From: a virus
Direction: 5' to 3' (one strand)
DNA: 40,918 bases
Virus record (IMG/VR): IMGVR_UViG_3300043496_000255
Location: 1 to 40,918 of that record
Positions 1-8,534 of the stretch are shown here, one piece after another (positions within the stretch are counted from its first letter, which is position 1; each line of letters starts with the position of its first letter). A program made the position numbers and the translations under genes. The notes beneath the pieces were generated by a model, which was not told the origin of the DNA, searched no databases, and was given only the letters and a program-made list of their open reading frames with translations.

Positions 1-1836
1 TGCGCTGCTCGTGGGCACACTGGTGATGTGCAGCTCTTCGTAGCCGCCCTCGCCGCCGCCGCTGCCAATGTTGCCGTCCGCGGTGCCAGCGCCGCCGCCG
101 CCGCCGCCGCCGCCCTTGAACCGCACCTTGGCTCGCTTGGTGCGCGTGTCGTAGGTGTGCGTGCCCGAGCTGCTGGTGTACGTGGTGACCGCGAGGAGCC
201 GCCCTGGGCTGGGATCGCCGATGACGATGGCCCGATCGAAGGCGTTGCGAATCAACACCGAGTCCCCCGGTGTCAGCACCGCATCTGCGTTGTTAGGGCA
301 AAAGAAGCGGTCCGCGGCCACGACGCCGCCGGTGGAGTCGTTATGGTTCAGTGTGACATTGAAAGTGCTGGTCCTAGAATTGTAGAGCACCAGCTCTTGG
401 CCCTCAGCCAGATTCATGCTGCGCATGACGACGGCCGCCGTATTGAGGGTCCAGCGTGCCGACGTTGTAATAGCGGAGGGCGTCCAGACCGCGAATGTGC
501 CGCCCCCACTCACGTCCACCGCGAGCGAGTCGATGTCACTCGCGTCCGTGGCGAACCGAATCAGCTCCCCCACCTCGGCGCCGGTCAGGTCGACAGGGTC
601 CGCGGGCCCCGCGGCATCGATCTGCAGGCCCTTGACCGTGCCGGACGGCACGTTGGCGAGCTTGGCGTTGGTGACCGCGTCGTTGGCGATGGTGGTGGCG
701 TTGCTGTTGGCGGCTGCCGTGGCGTCGCCGGTCAATGCCGCGCGTTGGAACTCGATCTGACCGGCAACGCTGGTGGATACCGTGACGCTGGTGGAGCTGG
801 TCGTCACCCGCTCGGCGCTCATGTTGGCGCTCGCCGAGTAGGTCACGATGGGCTCGGCGCTGGTGGTGGCGTTGCTGTTCTGCGCTGCCTCGGTGAAGCC
901 GGTGAGCGCGGCGCGCTGGGCGGTAACCTCTAGCTCATCGTTCCCGGCGTCGTCGGTGACGACCGCGACGACCGAGGTAGTGCTGAGGAAGTTCAGGTTC
1001 GTTCGGTCGTTCTCTGCCGAGCCATTGTCTCGGATACCCGCGAAGAGAGTGGCGTTGCTGTTCTGGGTCGCGGCCACCGCGCCTGTCAGCGCGGCACGCT
1101 GGAACGTGTGGGTCGTCGCGTCGTAGATGATGCTGGTCGAGTCGACGTCCGCGAGCGGCACCGCGACGGGCGCCGCCGTGCCGGTCGTGATGTTGCCGAC
1201 GAAGGTGTCGGGGGCAATGGGGGTCAGCGCACCCACGGGGATGGTGGAGCCCGCCGCCGAGACGCCCGAGATGAAGCCGATGACGACCGCCTCGTCTTCC
1301 ACGAACGGCTCGGGGCCGCTCGACTCGATGACGGTGATGCCCAGGTCCCAGTAGGCGCCCTGGTCCGTCATGGTGTTGAGGTCCCAGCGGATGAAGCGCG
1401 CCGGGTTGATGGCGTCCACCAGCGTCACCACCCCGAGCGGGGTCGTTGGCCCGCCCGCCATCACGTCGAGCCAGGGCTGGACGTCCACCAGCCGCGCGTT
1501 GGTCTGAGACACGCGCATCACGGTGGCCGTGTTCTGGACGGCCTGGTTGAGGCGGATGCGCCCGACGGTGGGGTCGGCGGCGGCCACGCTGGTGGAGAAG
1601 TAGAACGCCAGTGGGTTGGCCGACGGCGCGTTGTCGGCGACCTGGAGGAAGCACTCGTTGATGGCGTCCCGGGTCGAGCGCACGGCGGGGCCGAGCTCCC
1701 GGTTGACGTAGTCGATCAGGTTCTCGATGGTGGCGCTGCCGCTGAAGGGGCGCACCGCGCGCGCCACTCCCGTGCGTTGCTGCTGATACGCAGCCTCGCG
1801 CTGGGCTTGGGTGAGCTGGCGGTCATTACACGCCAT
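1..1836 (-). CDS. Tail fibre / receptor-binding protein, 3' end cut by window
   Basis: An open frame of 612 codons starts at ATG 1836 and runs off base 1 without a stop. Three copies of a motif of the form ALTGxxxAxxNSNAT lie near residues 245, 304 and 363, so the repeat spacing is about 60 residues. This is typical of the shaft of phage tail fibres. Near residues 574-582 there is a run of eight glycines coded by a GCC-repeat tract; glycine-rich tips are common in fibre ends that touch the receptor. It is the last gene of the virion operon and its start overlaps the stop of the upstream gene by 11 bases. Being a fibre is inferred from repeats and position; receptor and trimer state are unknown. 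Confidence 0.75.
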   Translation of the reverse strand, partial: MACNDRQLTQAQREAAYQQQRTGVARAVRPFSGSATIENLIDYVNRELGPAVRSTRDAINECFLQVADNAPSANPLAFYFSTSVAAADPTVGRIRLNQAVQNTATVMRVSQTNARLVDVQPWLDVMAGGPTTPLGVVTLVDAINPARFIRWDLNTMTDQGAYWDLGITVIESSGPEPFVEDEAVVIGFISGVSAAGSTIPVGALTPIAPDTFVGNITTGTAAPVAVPLADVDSTSIIYDATTHTFQRAALTGAVAATQNSNATLFAGIRDNGSAENDRTNLNFLSTTSVVAVVTDDAGNDELEVTAQRAALTGFTEAAQNSNATTSAEPIVTYSASANMSAERVTTSSTSVTVSTSVAGQIEFQRAALTGDATAAANSNATTIANDAVTNAKLANVPSGTVKGLQIDAAGPADPVDLTGAEVGELIRFATDASDIDSLAVDVSGGGTFAVWTPSAITTSARWTLNTAAVVMRSMNLAEGQELVLYNSRTSTFNVTLNHNDSTGGVVAADRFFCPNNADAVLTPGDSVLIRNAFDRAIVIGDPSPGRLLAVTTYTSSSGTHTYDTRTKRAKVRFKGGGGGGGGAGTADGNIGSGGGEGGYEELHITSVPTSSA

Positions 1837-2161
1837 CGATGGCCCTCACGTCGGTGTGCCTCACGAAGACCGTGGTCTGGCTCGACTGGTTGACGGTGCC
1901 CGTGCCGAGCCAGAAGCCCACATGCCGCTCGGCTTTGCGGGTCACGTACACGACGTGATAGTTGCCCGTGGCGTCCTTCACGATGGGGTTGGCGCCTGTC
2001 GGGTAATGTGTGCCTTCGACCGGGGCGGCGTTGTAAGTCCACTCGCGCTCGCTGGCGTCGACGACCTCGTTCAGCCAGAAGCTGACGGTCGTGGGGTCCG
2101 TTGCTGAGCCGCTGGTGTTGGTGAACGCGACCGTGAAAGTGACCGTGCCTCCGACGTGCAT
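1826..2161 (-). CDS. Small virion-appendage protein, beta-rich, unknown function
   Basis: This 111-residue protein starts at ATG 2161, directly after the 320-residue repeat protein, and overlaps the fibre gene by 11 bases. It begins with a beta-rich stretch (GGTVTFTVAFTNTSGSA) that looks like an Ig-like or head/tail-surface domain, followed by a tryptophan- and tyrosine-containing middle. No enzyme motif, signal peptide or membrane segment is visible. Placed among fibre-type genes, it is most likely a structural or adaptor part of the tail appendage. I do not recognise the family. Confidence 0.7.
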   Translation of the reverse strand: MHVGGTVTFTVAFTNTSGSATDPTTVSFWLNEVVDASEREWTYNAAPVEGTHYPTGANPIVKDATGNYHVVYVTRKAERHVGFWLGTGTVNQSSQTTVFVRHTDVRAIDGV

Positions 2162-2162
2162 G

Positions 2163-3125
2163 TTAGTTCTCCGTGGCCGCGCCCGTGGCGCGCGGGGTGC
2201 TGAAGGTGGCGATGGGCTGACTCAGGCTGGCGCCGCCGCGGGCCTGGCTGCGGGTGATGTCGGCGTGGAACACGTCTGTCCCAAGGGGCTCGGCGAAGGC
2301 CGAGATGCTGGGCACCGGGGCCGAGATGTTCCCGCTCACGCTCACGATGACAGACACGGTGCCCGCCGAGCTGGCCTTGGGCGCGTTGACGGACCCGCTG
2401 ACGTCGACCCCCGGCACGAACGGCGTGGCGGTGCCCGCCGAGCTGGCCTTGGGCGCGTTGATGCTGCCGCTCACGCTCACGATGACCGAGGCGCTGCCGG
2501 CGCTGGAGGCCTTGGGCGCGTTGATGCTGCCGGAGACCGAGACGCCCGTCGATGCGGTGCCGGTGGAGGCGGCGACCGGGGCGCTGATGCTGCCGCTCGC
2601 GTTGACCGAGTCCCCGAAGATGGCCCCGGCGTAGTCGGGGTCGGTGGCGCTCGACACCCCGACGGTGACCGAGCCGGAGGCAGTGACGAGGCGGTCGGCG
2701 TAGTAGTCGCCGCCCTCCTGGCGCTCGTTCGTGTTGGAGAGCGGCGTGTGGGTGACGCTCCCCGCCACCATGCCGAAGATGATGGCGCCGCCCATGTTGG
2801 GGGCGAAGCTGGCGCTCGCTACGCTCCCCGCCTGCCCGCTCTGGAACGAGCCGATGCCCGTGTAGTGGGCAGCGATGACCGAGCTGATGTTGGCGCCCGA
2901 GACCGCCATCGTTGCTGCACCCGCGGGCGGGTTCAGCATGTAGAAGATTTGGGTCCAGCCGTTCGCCGTGGTGGCGACCGACATGCTCACGCCGTTGTAG
3001 GTCGCCGTGCGCGCCGCGGTCGAGGCGTTCGAATGCGCGATGGCCACGAGCAACCGGTCCGTACCCGCGGGCACGGTCACCGAGCGCGAGGCAGCGCCCG
3101 TCGTGAAGCTGACGAACGCCGCCAT
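2163..3125 (-). CDS. Repeat-rich tail appendage protein
   Basis: A protein of 320 residues. The first half (about residues 1-170) is a beta-rich Ser/Thr/Ala domain without a recognised motif. The second half holds about five tandem copies of a unit around SGSINAPKASSAG, each about 20-25 residues, coded by near-identical DNA between roughly 2290 and 2620. Such low-complexity beta repeats suit an extended stalk. It lies between small appendage genes and the fibre. The repeats could expand or contract by recombination. A structural role is inferred from context. Confidence 0.75.
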   Translation of the reverse strand: MAAFVSFTTGAASRSVTVPAGTDRLLVAIAHSNASTAARTATYNGVSMSVATTANGWTQIFYMLNPPAGAATMAVSGANISSVIAAHYTGIGSFQSGQAGSVASASFAPNMGGAIIFGMVAGSVTHTPLSNTNERQEGGDYYADRLVTASGSVTVGVSSATDPDYAGAIFGDSVNASGSISAPVAASTGTASTGVSVSGSINAPKASSAGSASVIVSVSGSINAPKASSAGTATPFVPGVDVSGSVNAPKASSAGTVSVIVSVSGNISAPVPSISAFAEPLGTDVFHADITRSQARGGASLSQPIATFSTPRATGAATEN

Positions 3126-3133
3126 GAATCAGC

Positions 3134-3511
3134 TCAGGACGCGGGCCACGTAATGGTGAAGGCCGTGAGGTTGACGGTTTGGCCCGAGGTGATGGTGTCC
3201 GCGCCCGTGACGCCGCCCGTCCAGCACGCCGTGCCGTCGATGCGAATCTCGTACGTCTCCGCCGTGGCCGCTGCCCCTGCCGAGGCCGAAGCTGACAGTG
3301 GCAGCCCGGTCAGCGTGATGGCTCCCGAGCTGGCGGCGCCGAAGGCGTTGGTCCCGTCGAGCGTGAAGGTGACCAGCACGGTGGGGCCGGTCGAGTCGAT
3401 GAGCACGAGGGTCTGCGCCGTGCCGGCGTTGATGAGGGTGTCGAATGCATCGGCCTGCGCGTTGCGGGCGCTGGTCGAGATGGTGGTAGCTACGCCGAGA
3501 GTGAGTGCCAT
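3134..3511 (-). CDS. Small virion-associated protein, unknown
   Basis: A 125-residue acid-to-neutral, beta-rich protein starting at ATG 3511. It has a long run of Thr, Ala, Val and Ile with the pattern of a beta-sandwich and ends in ITWPAS. There is no signal peptide, although the N-terminus is mildly hydrophobic. It is the third small gene downstream of the LamG-type gene and is probably part of the same tail-appendage set. No family recognised. Confidence 0.7.
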   Translation of the reverse strand: MALTLGVATTISTSARNAQADAFDTLINAGTAQTLVLIDSTGPTVLVTFTLDGTNAFGAASSGAITLTGLPLSASASAGAAATAETYEIRIDGTACWTGGVTGADTITSGQTVNLTAFTITWPAS

Positions 3512-3512
3512 G

Positions 3513-3677
3513 TTAGCCTCCGATGGGTTCGAGCAGAATGAGCTTGGCCCGCATCTCGCGGTTCTCCGCCAGCAGCCGCTCGACCTTCTCGATGAGCGCT
3601 TGCACGACGGGGTCCGGGTGCGGTTCCACGTGAAACTCGATCTCGACCTTGGGTGTGGGTGCGGTGGGGTTACTCAT
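3513..3677 (-). CDS. 54-residue coiled-coil protein
   Basis: ATG at 3677 opens a 54-residue frame ending with TAA at 3513-3515. The middle part (VVQALIEKVERLLAENREM) has a heptad pattern typical of a short coiled coil. The start overlaps the stop of the upstream gene in an ATGA, and its stop lies 2 bases from the ATG of the next gene, so it fits the operon exactly. It may be a small trimerisation or chaperone piece for the appendage proteins; that is inference. Confidence 0.65.
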   Translation of the reverse strand: MSNPTAPTPKVEIEFHVEPHPDPVVQALIEKVERLLAENREMRAKLILLEPIGG

Positions 3678-4093
3678 TGGAGAGTGATGCTCCCTTCGAG
3701 GGTGAGGCTGCCGTCCATGGCCATGCGCACGACCAGCGCGTTGAGCGTCTGCGTCGCGGCCGCGGTCACCGTGAGCGTGGGCACCTGCAGTACACCACCG
3801 CCACCGACAGCGCTCACCGTGCCGCTCAGCGCGGCGTCGCCGTTCTGGTTGGTGATGATGAAGCGGTTGGCCGTGCCCGCTACCTCGGTGCCGGTGGAGT
3901 TGATGGGCGCTGATGCGAGCGTCAGGCTGTCGAGCGCGGCGGCCCCGAAGGGGGAGGCGGCGAGCGGGAAGACGCAGAGCGCGGTGTTGGTCTGGTAGAG
4001 GGTGAGGTTGGCCGTGCCGCTACCGAGCAGCATGTAGGTCTCGAAGCCGTCGAGCAGATAGGCGCGCGCGCCTACGGGTAAGGTGGGGCTCAT
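3674..4093 (-). CDS. Small appendage protein, unknown
   Basis: A 139-residue protein. I chose the ATG at 4093 (MSPTLPVG) because AAGGAAA stands 5 bases upstream; an earlier in-frame ATG at 4123 would overlap the upstream gene and has no better site. The protein is Thr/Leu/Ala-rich and beta-prone, with a central NRFIITNQNG stretch. The stop overlaps the next start in an ATGA. No known domain; a structural role is inferred from its neighbours. Confidence 0.7.
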   Translation of the reverse strand: MSPTLPVGARAYLLDGFETYMLLGSGTANLTLYQTNTALCVFPLAASPFGAAALDSLTLASAPINSTGTEVAGTANRFIITNQNGDAALSGTVSAVGGGGVLQVPTLTVTAAATQTLNALVVRMAMDGSLTLEGSITLQ

Positions 4094-4103
4094 GGTGTTT
4101 CCT

Positions 4104-4298
4104 TCAGCCGTTGGGGTCGTCATAGGCGAGCACGAGCCGCCCGAGCTGGTCGCGGGTGTCGATGAGCTTGGTGGCTCGCACGTTGCCCACGAGCAGGGAG
4201 CGCATGAACTCCGCGTAGGCGAAGGCGTCGATGTCCTTCGACTTGCGCGGCTTGCGCCGCCGGGGCGGCCTCGGGACGAAGGGCTTGCGCTGGGCCAT
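4104..4298 (-). CDS. 64-residue basic protein, unknown
   Basis: A short protein whose first 20 residues are very basic and proline-rich (RPPRRRKPRKSK), followed by a mildly amphipathic helix and an acidic end. Its start is coupled to the upstream LamG-type gene by a TAATG overlap. The basic N-terminus could bind nucleic acid or an acidic partner. The family is not recognised. Confidence 0.65.
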   Translation of the reverse strand: MAQRKPFVPRPPRRRKPRKSKDIDAFAYAEFMRSLLVGNVRATKLIDTRDQLGRLVLAYDDPNG

Positions 4299-5053
4299 TA
4301 GGTGGGCCTCTCGAAGTTCATGAGGGCCACGTCTTCGGCGGTCGTGAGGTCTACGCCCGTCGAGTAGAGGTTGGGCCCGAGATCTCCGGCGTACGGGCCC
4401 GCGGCCACGCCGTCGTTGAAGTTGCCGAGCAGTGCGTTACCGGTGGGGGCAAGCAAGTCTGTGGGTATGGGCCCCGCCAATACATCGGCGTAAGAGCCGG
4501 AGGCTTGTGCCCCTCCTACGTAGACGCGCAGCTTGTCGTCACCCGTCCGTGAACTAGTCCAGTCCGCGCGCACCCAGGTCCAAACGCTTGCCGACAATGC
4601 CGCCGATATGGTCAAGCTCCGGCCATTGCTCCCGGAGCTGAACGCGGAAAACCTCAAGGCGTTGAAATGCTGCTCCAGGAGAACCTTTTTAAGGCTGGCG
4701 CCGGCCGTCCCGTCGCAAATGCTGGCTAACACCAGGCTGCCCGTCCCGACGGACGCCGGCCGCATCCAGAAGCCGATGCCCCAATGGGTCGTGCCATTGT
4801 TGGATGCGTTGAGCGGCCATGACCAACAGTCGTTCGTGGCGAACGTAGCGATCGGCAGTGCGTTGGCGCTCGAACCGACGGCCGCCCGGCGTGCCGCATT
4901 GCTCGTGGCCGGGTTGCTGTTGATCACATCGGTGATGCTCGTCCATTCCCCAGCGCTCTGGCTCGACGCGGCCAGCCGCAGCCAAGCGGAAATCTTGGAG
5001 AGCTGCCCGGGATTGAACCCGAGGCCCCGAAAGCTGCCGCGCGCGTGGCCCAT
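4298..5053 (-). CDS. LamG / concanavalin A-like appendage protein
   Basis: A 251-residue protein with a pattern typical of a LamG-like (concanavalin A-type) jelly roll. It contains a GFWMRPAS strand, a VRADWTS strand and a RVYVGGAQASG strand, followed by GPYAGDLGPNLYSTG near the C-terminus, which resembles the end of LamG domains found in phage adhesins. Such domains usually bind glycans. Start and stop are both TAATG-coupled to neighbours. The fold assignment rests on motif recognition only; a search with a profile model would settle it. Confidence 0.65.
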   Translation of the reverse strand: MGHARGSFRGLGFNPGQLSKISAWLRLAASSQSAGEWTSITDVINSNPATSNAARRAAVGSSANALPIATFATNDCWSWPLNASNNGTTHWGIGFWMRPASVGTGSLVLASICDGTAGASLKKVLLEQHFNALRFSAFSSGSNGRSLTISAALSASVWTWVRADWTSSRTGDDKLRVYVGGAQASGSYADVLAGPIPTDLLAPTGNALLGNFNDGVAAGPYAGDLGPNLYSTGVDLTTAEDVALMNFERPT

Positions 5054-5472
5054 TACACCCCGGCGCTCGTGCGCTCGGTGGCGTCGAGCGTCATGTTGAC
5101 GGCGAAGAGCGAGGCCTGCGCGAGCGCCCCGTTGTTGAAGCGCACGCGGATGTCCTGGTAGGGGCCGATGAAGATTTCGTCGGTGAACGTGGTGCCGTCA
5201 CCGACGGGCTCATTGGTCGCGCTGGCGTAGAACTCGTTCCAGGTGGTGCCGCCGTCGTTGCTGTACTGGGCGGTGACGCTGTTGCCGGTGGCGTTGGTGG
5301 ACGGCGCGATGCTGTAGGTAAACCAGTAGAAGACCCCGGTCGCCTGCATGTTGCGCGGGCCGTTGAAGGCCACGACGCTGTTGAAGAGCGTGACGACCTC
5401 GGCGGCGCCAGGCAGGCCCGTGCCGCTGAGGGTCTGGGTGGCTTTGAATGGGATGTAGGTCTTGCTGCTCAT
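5053..5472 (-). CDS. Small virion protein, beta-sandwich-like
   Basis: A 139-residue protein starting MSSKTYIPF. The middle (VTAQYSNDGGTTWNEFYAS) resembles the exposed beta-hairpins common in phage tail and decoration proteins. The end contains IRVRFNNG and a beta strand. It is TAATG-coupled to the 1020-residue ejection-type protein upstream and to the LamG-type gene downstream. Probably a tail or appendage component; no precise function can be given. Confidence 0.7.
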   Translation of the reverse strand: MSSKTYIPFKATQTLSGTGLPGAAEVVTLFNSVVAFNGPRNMQATGVFYWFTYSIAPSTNATGNSVTAQYSNDGGTTWNEFYASATNEPVGDGTTFTDEIFIGPYQDIRVRFNNGALAQASLFAVNMTLDATERTSAGV

Positions 5473-8400
5473 TAGTCGTCCTTCCGTTCCCGGACCTTGG
5501 TCACGGCCTTGCGCTCGCGGACCTTCTTGCCGCCGCTCTTCTTGCTGTCCGCTGCCGGGCGGTTCGCCTTGTCGCGCGCCTTGCGCCGCTCGATTTCCTG
5601 CTTGTCCGGGCCGAGCTCGGAGACGCGCCCGAGCTTCTTGCCGTGCTGCTCGATGGCTCGGGTTGCCGGGTAGACGCCGCGAAGCACGGCCGCGTCGAAG
5701 ATGTTGTTCGCACCGAGCAGCCAGCGTCCGCCTTCGCGCCCGAAGCCGCCGAGGCTCTGGAGCTTCGAGAGCGAGTTGGCGACGCGCGCCGCCTTCACCT
5801 TGTCGAGCGTGTCGCCGCCTGCGCGCTTGGCCGTCTCGACCATCGCGGCCACATCTTCGCTGTCGTTGGGCTTGCGGTTGGCGAAGTTCTCGACCTTGCC
5901 GGAGGTGTCGGTGCGCTTGGTGCCAGCCGAACGCGACTGCGTCTCCTTGGCGACCCGGATGGCGGCCTCGTTCTCTTGCTGCTGCTTGGACCAGCCGCCC
6001 TCTTTGCCGCCCAGCTTGCGCTTGTCGCGGTCGACGAGGGAAGCGTGGTGCAGGTCCACCATGTCGCGGTCGTTGGGGCTGTCGGCTCCCTTGCGGCGGA
6101 GCTGGCGCGTTGCCGACTCGCCGTGCTGAGCGTTGTAGCGGCGGGGCGCGACGTACACCGTCTTGATGCCCTGCTTGCGCAGCTCTTGGCCGAGCGTGCC
6201 GGGCTTCACGCCGCGGGGCAGCGGTTGCTTGCCGGGGCGCTGCGGGCGGGGCACGCGCTTGCGCTGCTCGGTGAACTGAGCATCAGGGATGGGCGCGGGC
6301 CCACCGGGCCTGTTCTCCGTGAACTCCGCATCGGGGATGCCGTCCTGCGGGCCCTTCGGGCGGACTCGCGGATCCACCATGGGCCCACCTGGCGAGCCGG
6401 GCCGCTTGGTGAGACCGCCAGCGGGGTCCAGCTTCGCCAGCGCCCGCTGCTCGTCGCCGTGAAAGCGGGAGCCGCTCTCCTCCAGGCGGTTGAATGACTG
6501 CTGCCCCGGCTGGGCGCGCGACAGACCACGCTCTTCGCCGGACGGCAGCCGCTCGGGGCGCCTGATGCGGTGCCCGCCACGGTCGATGGCGCCGCCCGCC
6601 TCGTCGCTGCTGCGCTGGATGCCCGCGGGCGGCGCCGGGCGGCGGCTCGTCACTGACCCGCCGGGAGCCGTCCGCTTGAGCGCCGTTGTGCTCCGCATGG
6701 CGGGCTTGGCAGGCTGGCGCGAGGCGCGCAGTGCGCGGGCCTTGTTGGCGGGAGACAGGACGTCGTCGACCTCGCGGGTGGAGACGGGAATCCAGCCCTC
6801 GCGCGGCGTGACCGACACGCCCTCGATGTTGGTGTTGAAAATGCCCTTCGGGTTGCGCTCGGCGTTGGGCACGCCGACCGAACGCATCCGGCCGCCGCTC
6901 GACGACATACGCTCGCGCGTCTTGTCGAGGGCCGTGGTCGCGAGCTGGGTGTAGGGCAGCTTCGCCCGGCCCTCGGGGGTGCGCTCGAAGGCCGTGTTGC
7001 GCTCGCCGACGGCGCGCTTGATGTCGGTAACGTGCCCCTTGGCCGCGTCGAAGAGTGGCTTCTTCACCTGCTCGGCGAGCACCCCGAGTGCGTCGACCGG
7101 CACCTCGCGCGACTTGCCTTCGACGCGCGCAGCCTTCAGCGCCGGTGGGGTCGCGTGGCCCGCGATGGGGTAGACCTTGCCGCCGTTGAGCTTCTCGACT
7201 TCGCCCGGCAGCCCCTCGTAGCGGGAGCCTTCGCGCACCCAATTGCCGCCGACGCGCGCCCCGGCAAAAGCTGCCGCGGGTCCAGCTGCGCTCTTGGCTG
7301 CGTCGAACACGCGCCCGCCCGCTTCGCCGAGCGTCGTGCCGGTGTCCCCAGTGGCGGCGTAGTTGGAGCCAGCGCGCGCTGCTTCGCTCACGGCGTGGCT
7401 CGCCCCGCCAGCTACGCCAGCCTTGGCCACGTCGACCGCAGCAGCGCCGAGGACGTTCTTCGGCGTGTAGGCGCCCGTCACCCACTCCCAGAGCGAGTTG
7501 GCGGGGTTCCAGTGGCGGAGCTCCGCGATGCCCTTCTCGACCGCTTCGCCGCTGCCCTTGCGGACGAGGTTGGCGGCCTTGCCTGCGGCGCCCGCAACCA
7601 TCGTCGGGTCAACGATGCCGGCGACCTGCCCCGCTACGCGCGCCTTCGGGTACTCCTCCCGAATCATGTCGTTGGACTCGCGCGTGCTAGCGCCGCTCTT
7701 GGCGGCCGTAGCCGCGACGCCGCCCACGACCTCATCGTTGCCGCCGCCGACGGGCACGCCGCCCGCCTTGCCCTCTTTGACCCAGCTCTTGGGCACCTTG
7801 CCGAGCGTCGGGTGGTAGCCGTACTTGCCGCTCGCCTCTTCCTCGGGCGTGAGCTTCGGCGGCGCGTTGTCGAGCAGACCCGCATCGCTCGCCGCGTTGG
7901 CTGCGCCGAAGTTCGCCGTGTCGTCCACGCCCATCACGAAGGCCGTGGCTCCCTCGGAGCCCGGCAACACCGACGCCTTCACTTTGGTCGAGAGCGTGTC
8001 GAGGAAGCTGGCGTTCTTGCCGCCTGCCACCCAGGGCGCGCGGCTGTAGCGGTAGGCCGTCTTGCCTGCCTTGGCGGCCGCGTCTGCCGTCTCCCGGAAC
8101 TTAAAGTCCTGGTAGGCCTGTTCGGTAGCTCCGCCCTTGTCGACCTTGGCGCCGGGCGAGATGCTCATGCCGACCGCATCCAAGAGGGCCGGGTTCTTGG
8201 CGAGGTCTTCCCTCACCTTGGCCATCGGCGCGTCGTAGACAATCACCACCCCGTTGGGGTTGGACAGGTCGCCGCGCAGCCACTCCTCCTTGGCGCCCTC
8301 GTCGCCCGCGGGGTGCGTGGTCGCGGGCTGCACGGAGAGCGCCTGCGGGATGAGCGGGCTCATTGGGTCGAGCATGCTCTTCAGGTCGCCGCCCATCTGC

Positions 8401-8534
8401 GGCGCCTCGTGCGAGAGCCCGGCGCTCTCGTACTCGTCGATGGCGGCCTGCACTTTGGCGACCGCCTCGGGGCTGAAGTTGCCGCCGCTCGCGAGCAACG
8501 CCTTCTTCTTCTCGTACTGCTCCTCGGTGAGCAT
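5472..8534 (-). CDS. Large internal virion / DNA-ejection protein (1020 aa)
   Basis: The largest protein in the window. It begins with a helical segment (residues 1-45), has a long alanine/glycine-rich central part with hydrophobic patches (about 290-450), an Arg/Pro-rich disordered stretch (about 580-790) and a strongly basic tail ending KVRERKDD. Size, composition and position after the transglycosylase protein match the last ejection proteins of P22-like (gp16) and T7-like (gp16) phages, which enter the host cell with the DNA. It is TAATG-coupled on both sides. No catalytic motif was seen. The ejection role is an inference from gene order and size. Confidence 0.7.
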   Translation of the reverse strand: MLTEEQYEKKKALLASGGNFSPEAVAKVQAAIDEYESAGLSHEAPQMGGDLKSMLDPMSPLIPQALSVQPATTHPAGDEGAKEEWLRGDLSNPNGVVIVYDAPMAKVREDLAKNPALLDAVGMSISPGAKVDKGGATEQAYQDFKFRETADAAAKAGKTAYRYSRAPWVAGGKNASFLDTLSTKVKASVLPGSEGATAFVMGVDDTANFGAANAASDAGLLDNAPPKLTPEEEASGKYGYHPTLGKVPKSWVKEGKAGGVPVGGGNDEVVGGVAATAAKSGASTRESNDMIREEYPKARVAGQVAGIVDPTMVAGAAGKAANLVRKGSGEAVEKGIAELRHWNPANSLWEWVTGAYTPKNVLGAAAVDVAKAGVAGGASHAVSEAARAGSNYAATGDTGTTLGEAGGRVFDAAKSAAGPAAAFAGARVGGNWVREGSRYEGLPGEVEKLNGGKVYPIAGHATPPALKAARVEGKSREVPVDALGVLAEQVKKPLFDAAKGHVTDIKRAVGERNTAFERTPEGRAKLPYTQLATTALDKTRERMSSSGGRMRSVGVPNAERNPKGIFNTNIEGVSVTPREGWIPVSTREVDDVLSPANKARALRASRQPAKPAMRSTTALKRTAPGGSVTSRRPAPPAGIQRSSDEAGGAIDRGGHRIRRPERLPSGEERGLSRAQPGQQSFNRLEESGSRFHGDEQRALAKLDPAGGLTKRPGSPGGPMVDPRVRPKGPQDGIPDAEFTENRPGGPAPIPDAQFTEQRKRVPRPQRPGKQPLPRGVKPGTLGQELRKQGIKTVYVAPRRYNAQHGESATRQLRRKGADSPNDRDMVDLHHASLVDRDKRKLGGKEGGWSKQQQENEAAIRVAKETQSRSAGTKRTDTSGKVENFANRKPNDSEDVAAMVETAKRAGGDTLDKVKAARVANSLSKLQSLGGFGREGGRWLLGANNIFDAAVLRGVYPATRAIEQHGKKLGRVSELGPDKQEIERRKARDKANRPAADSKKSGGKKVRERKAVTKVRERKDD

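Noticed and set aside
935-1654. 239-codon minus-strand frame inside the fibre gene
   Set aside because: Arg/Gly/His-rich out-of-frame product; the fibre frame has repeats and runs through the whole region.
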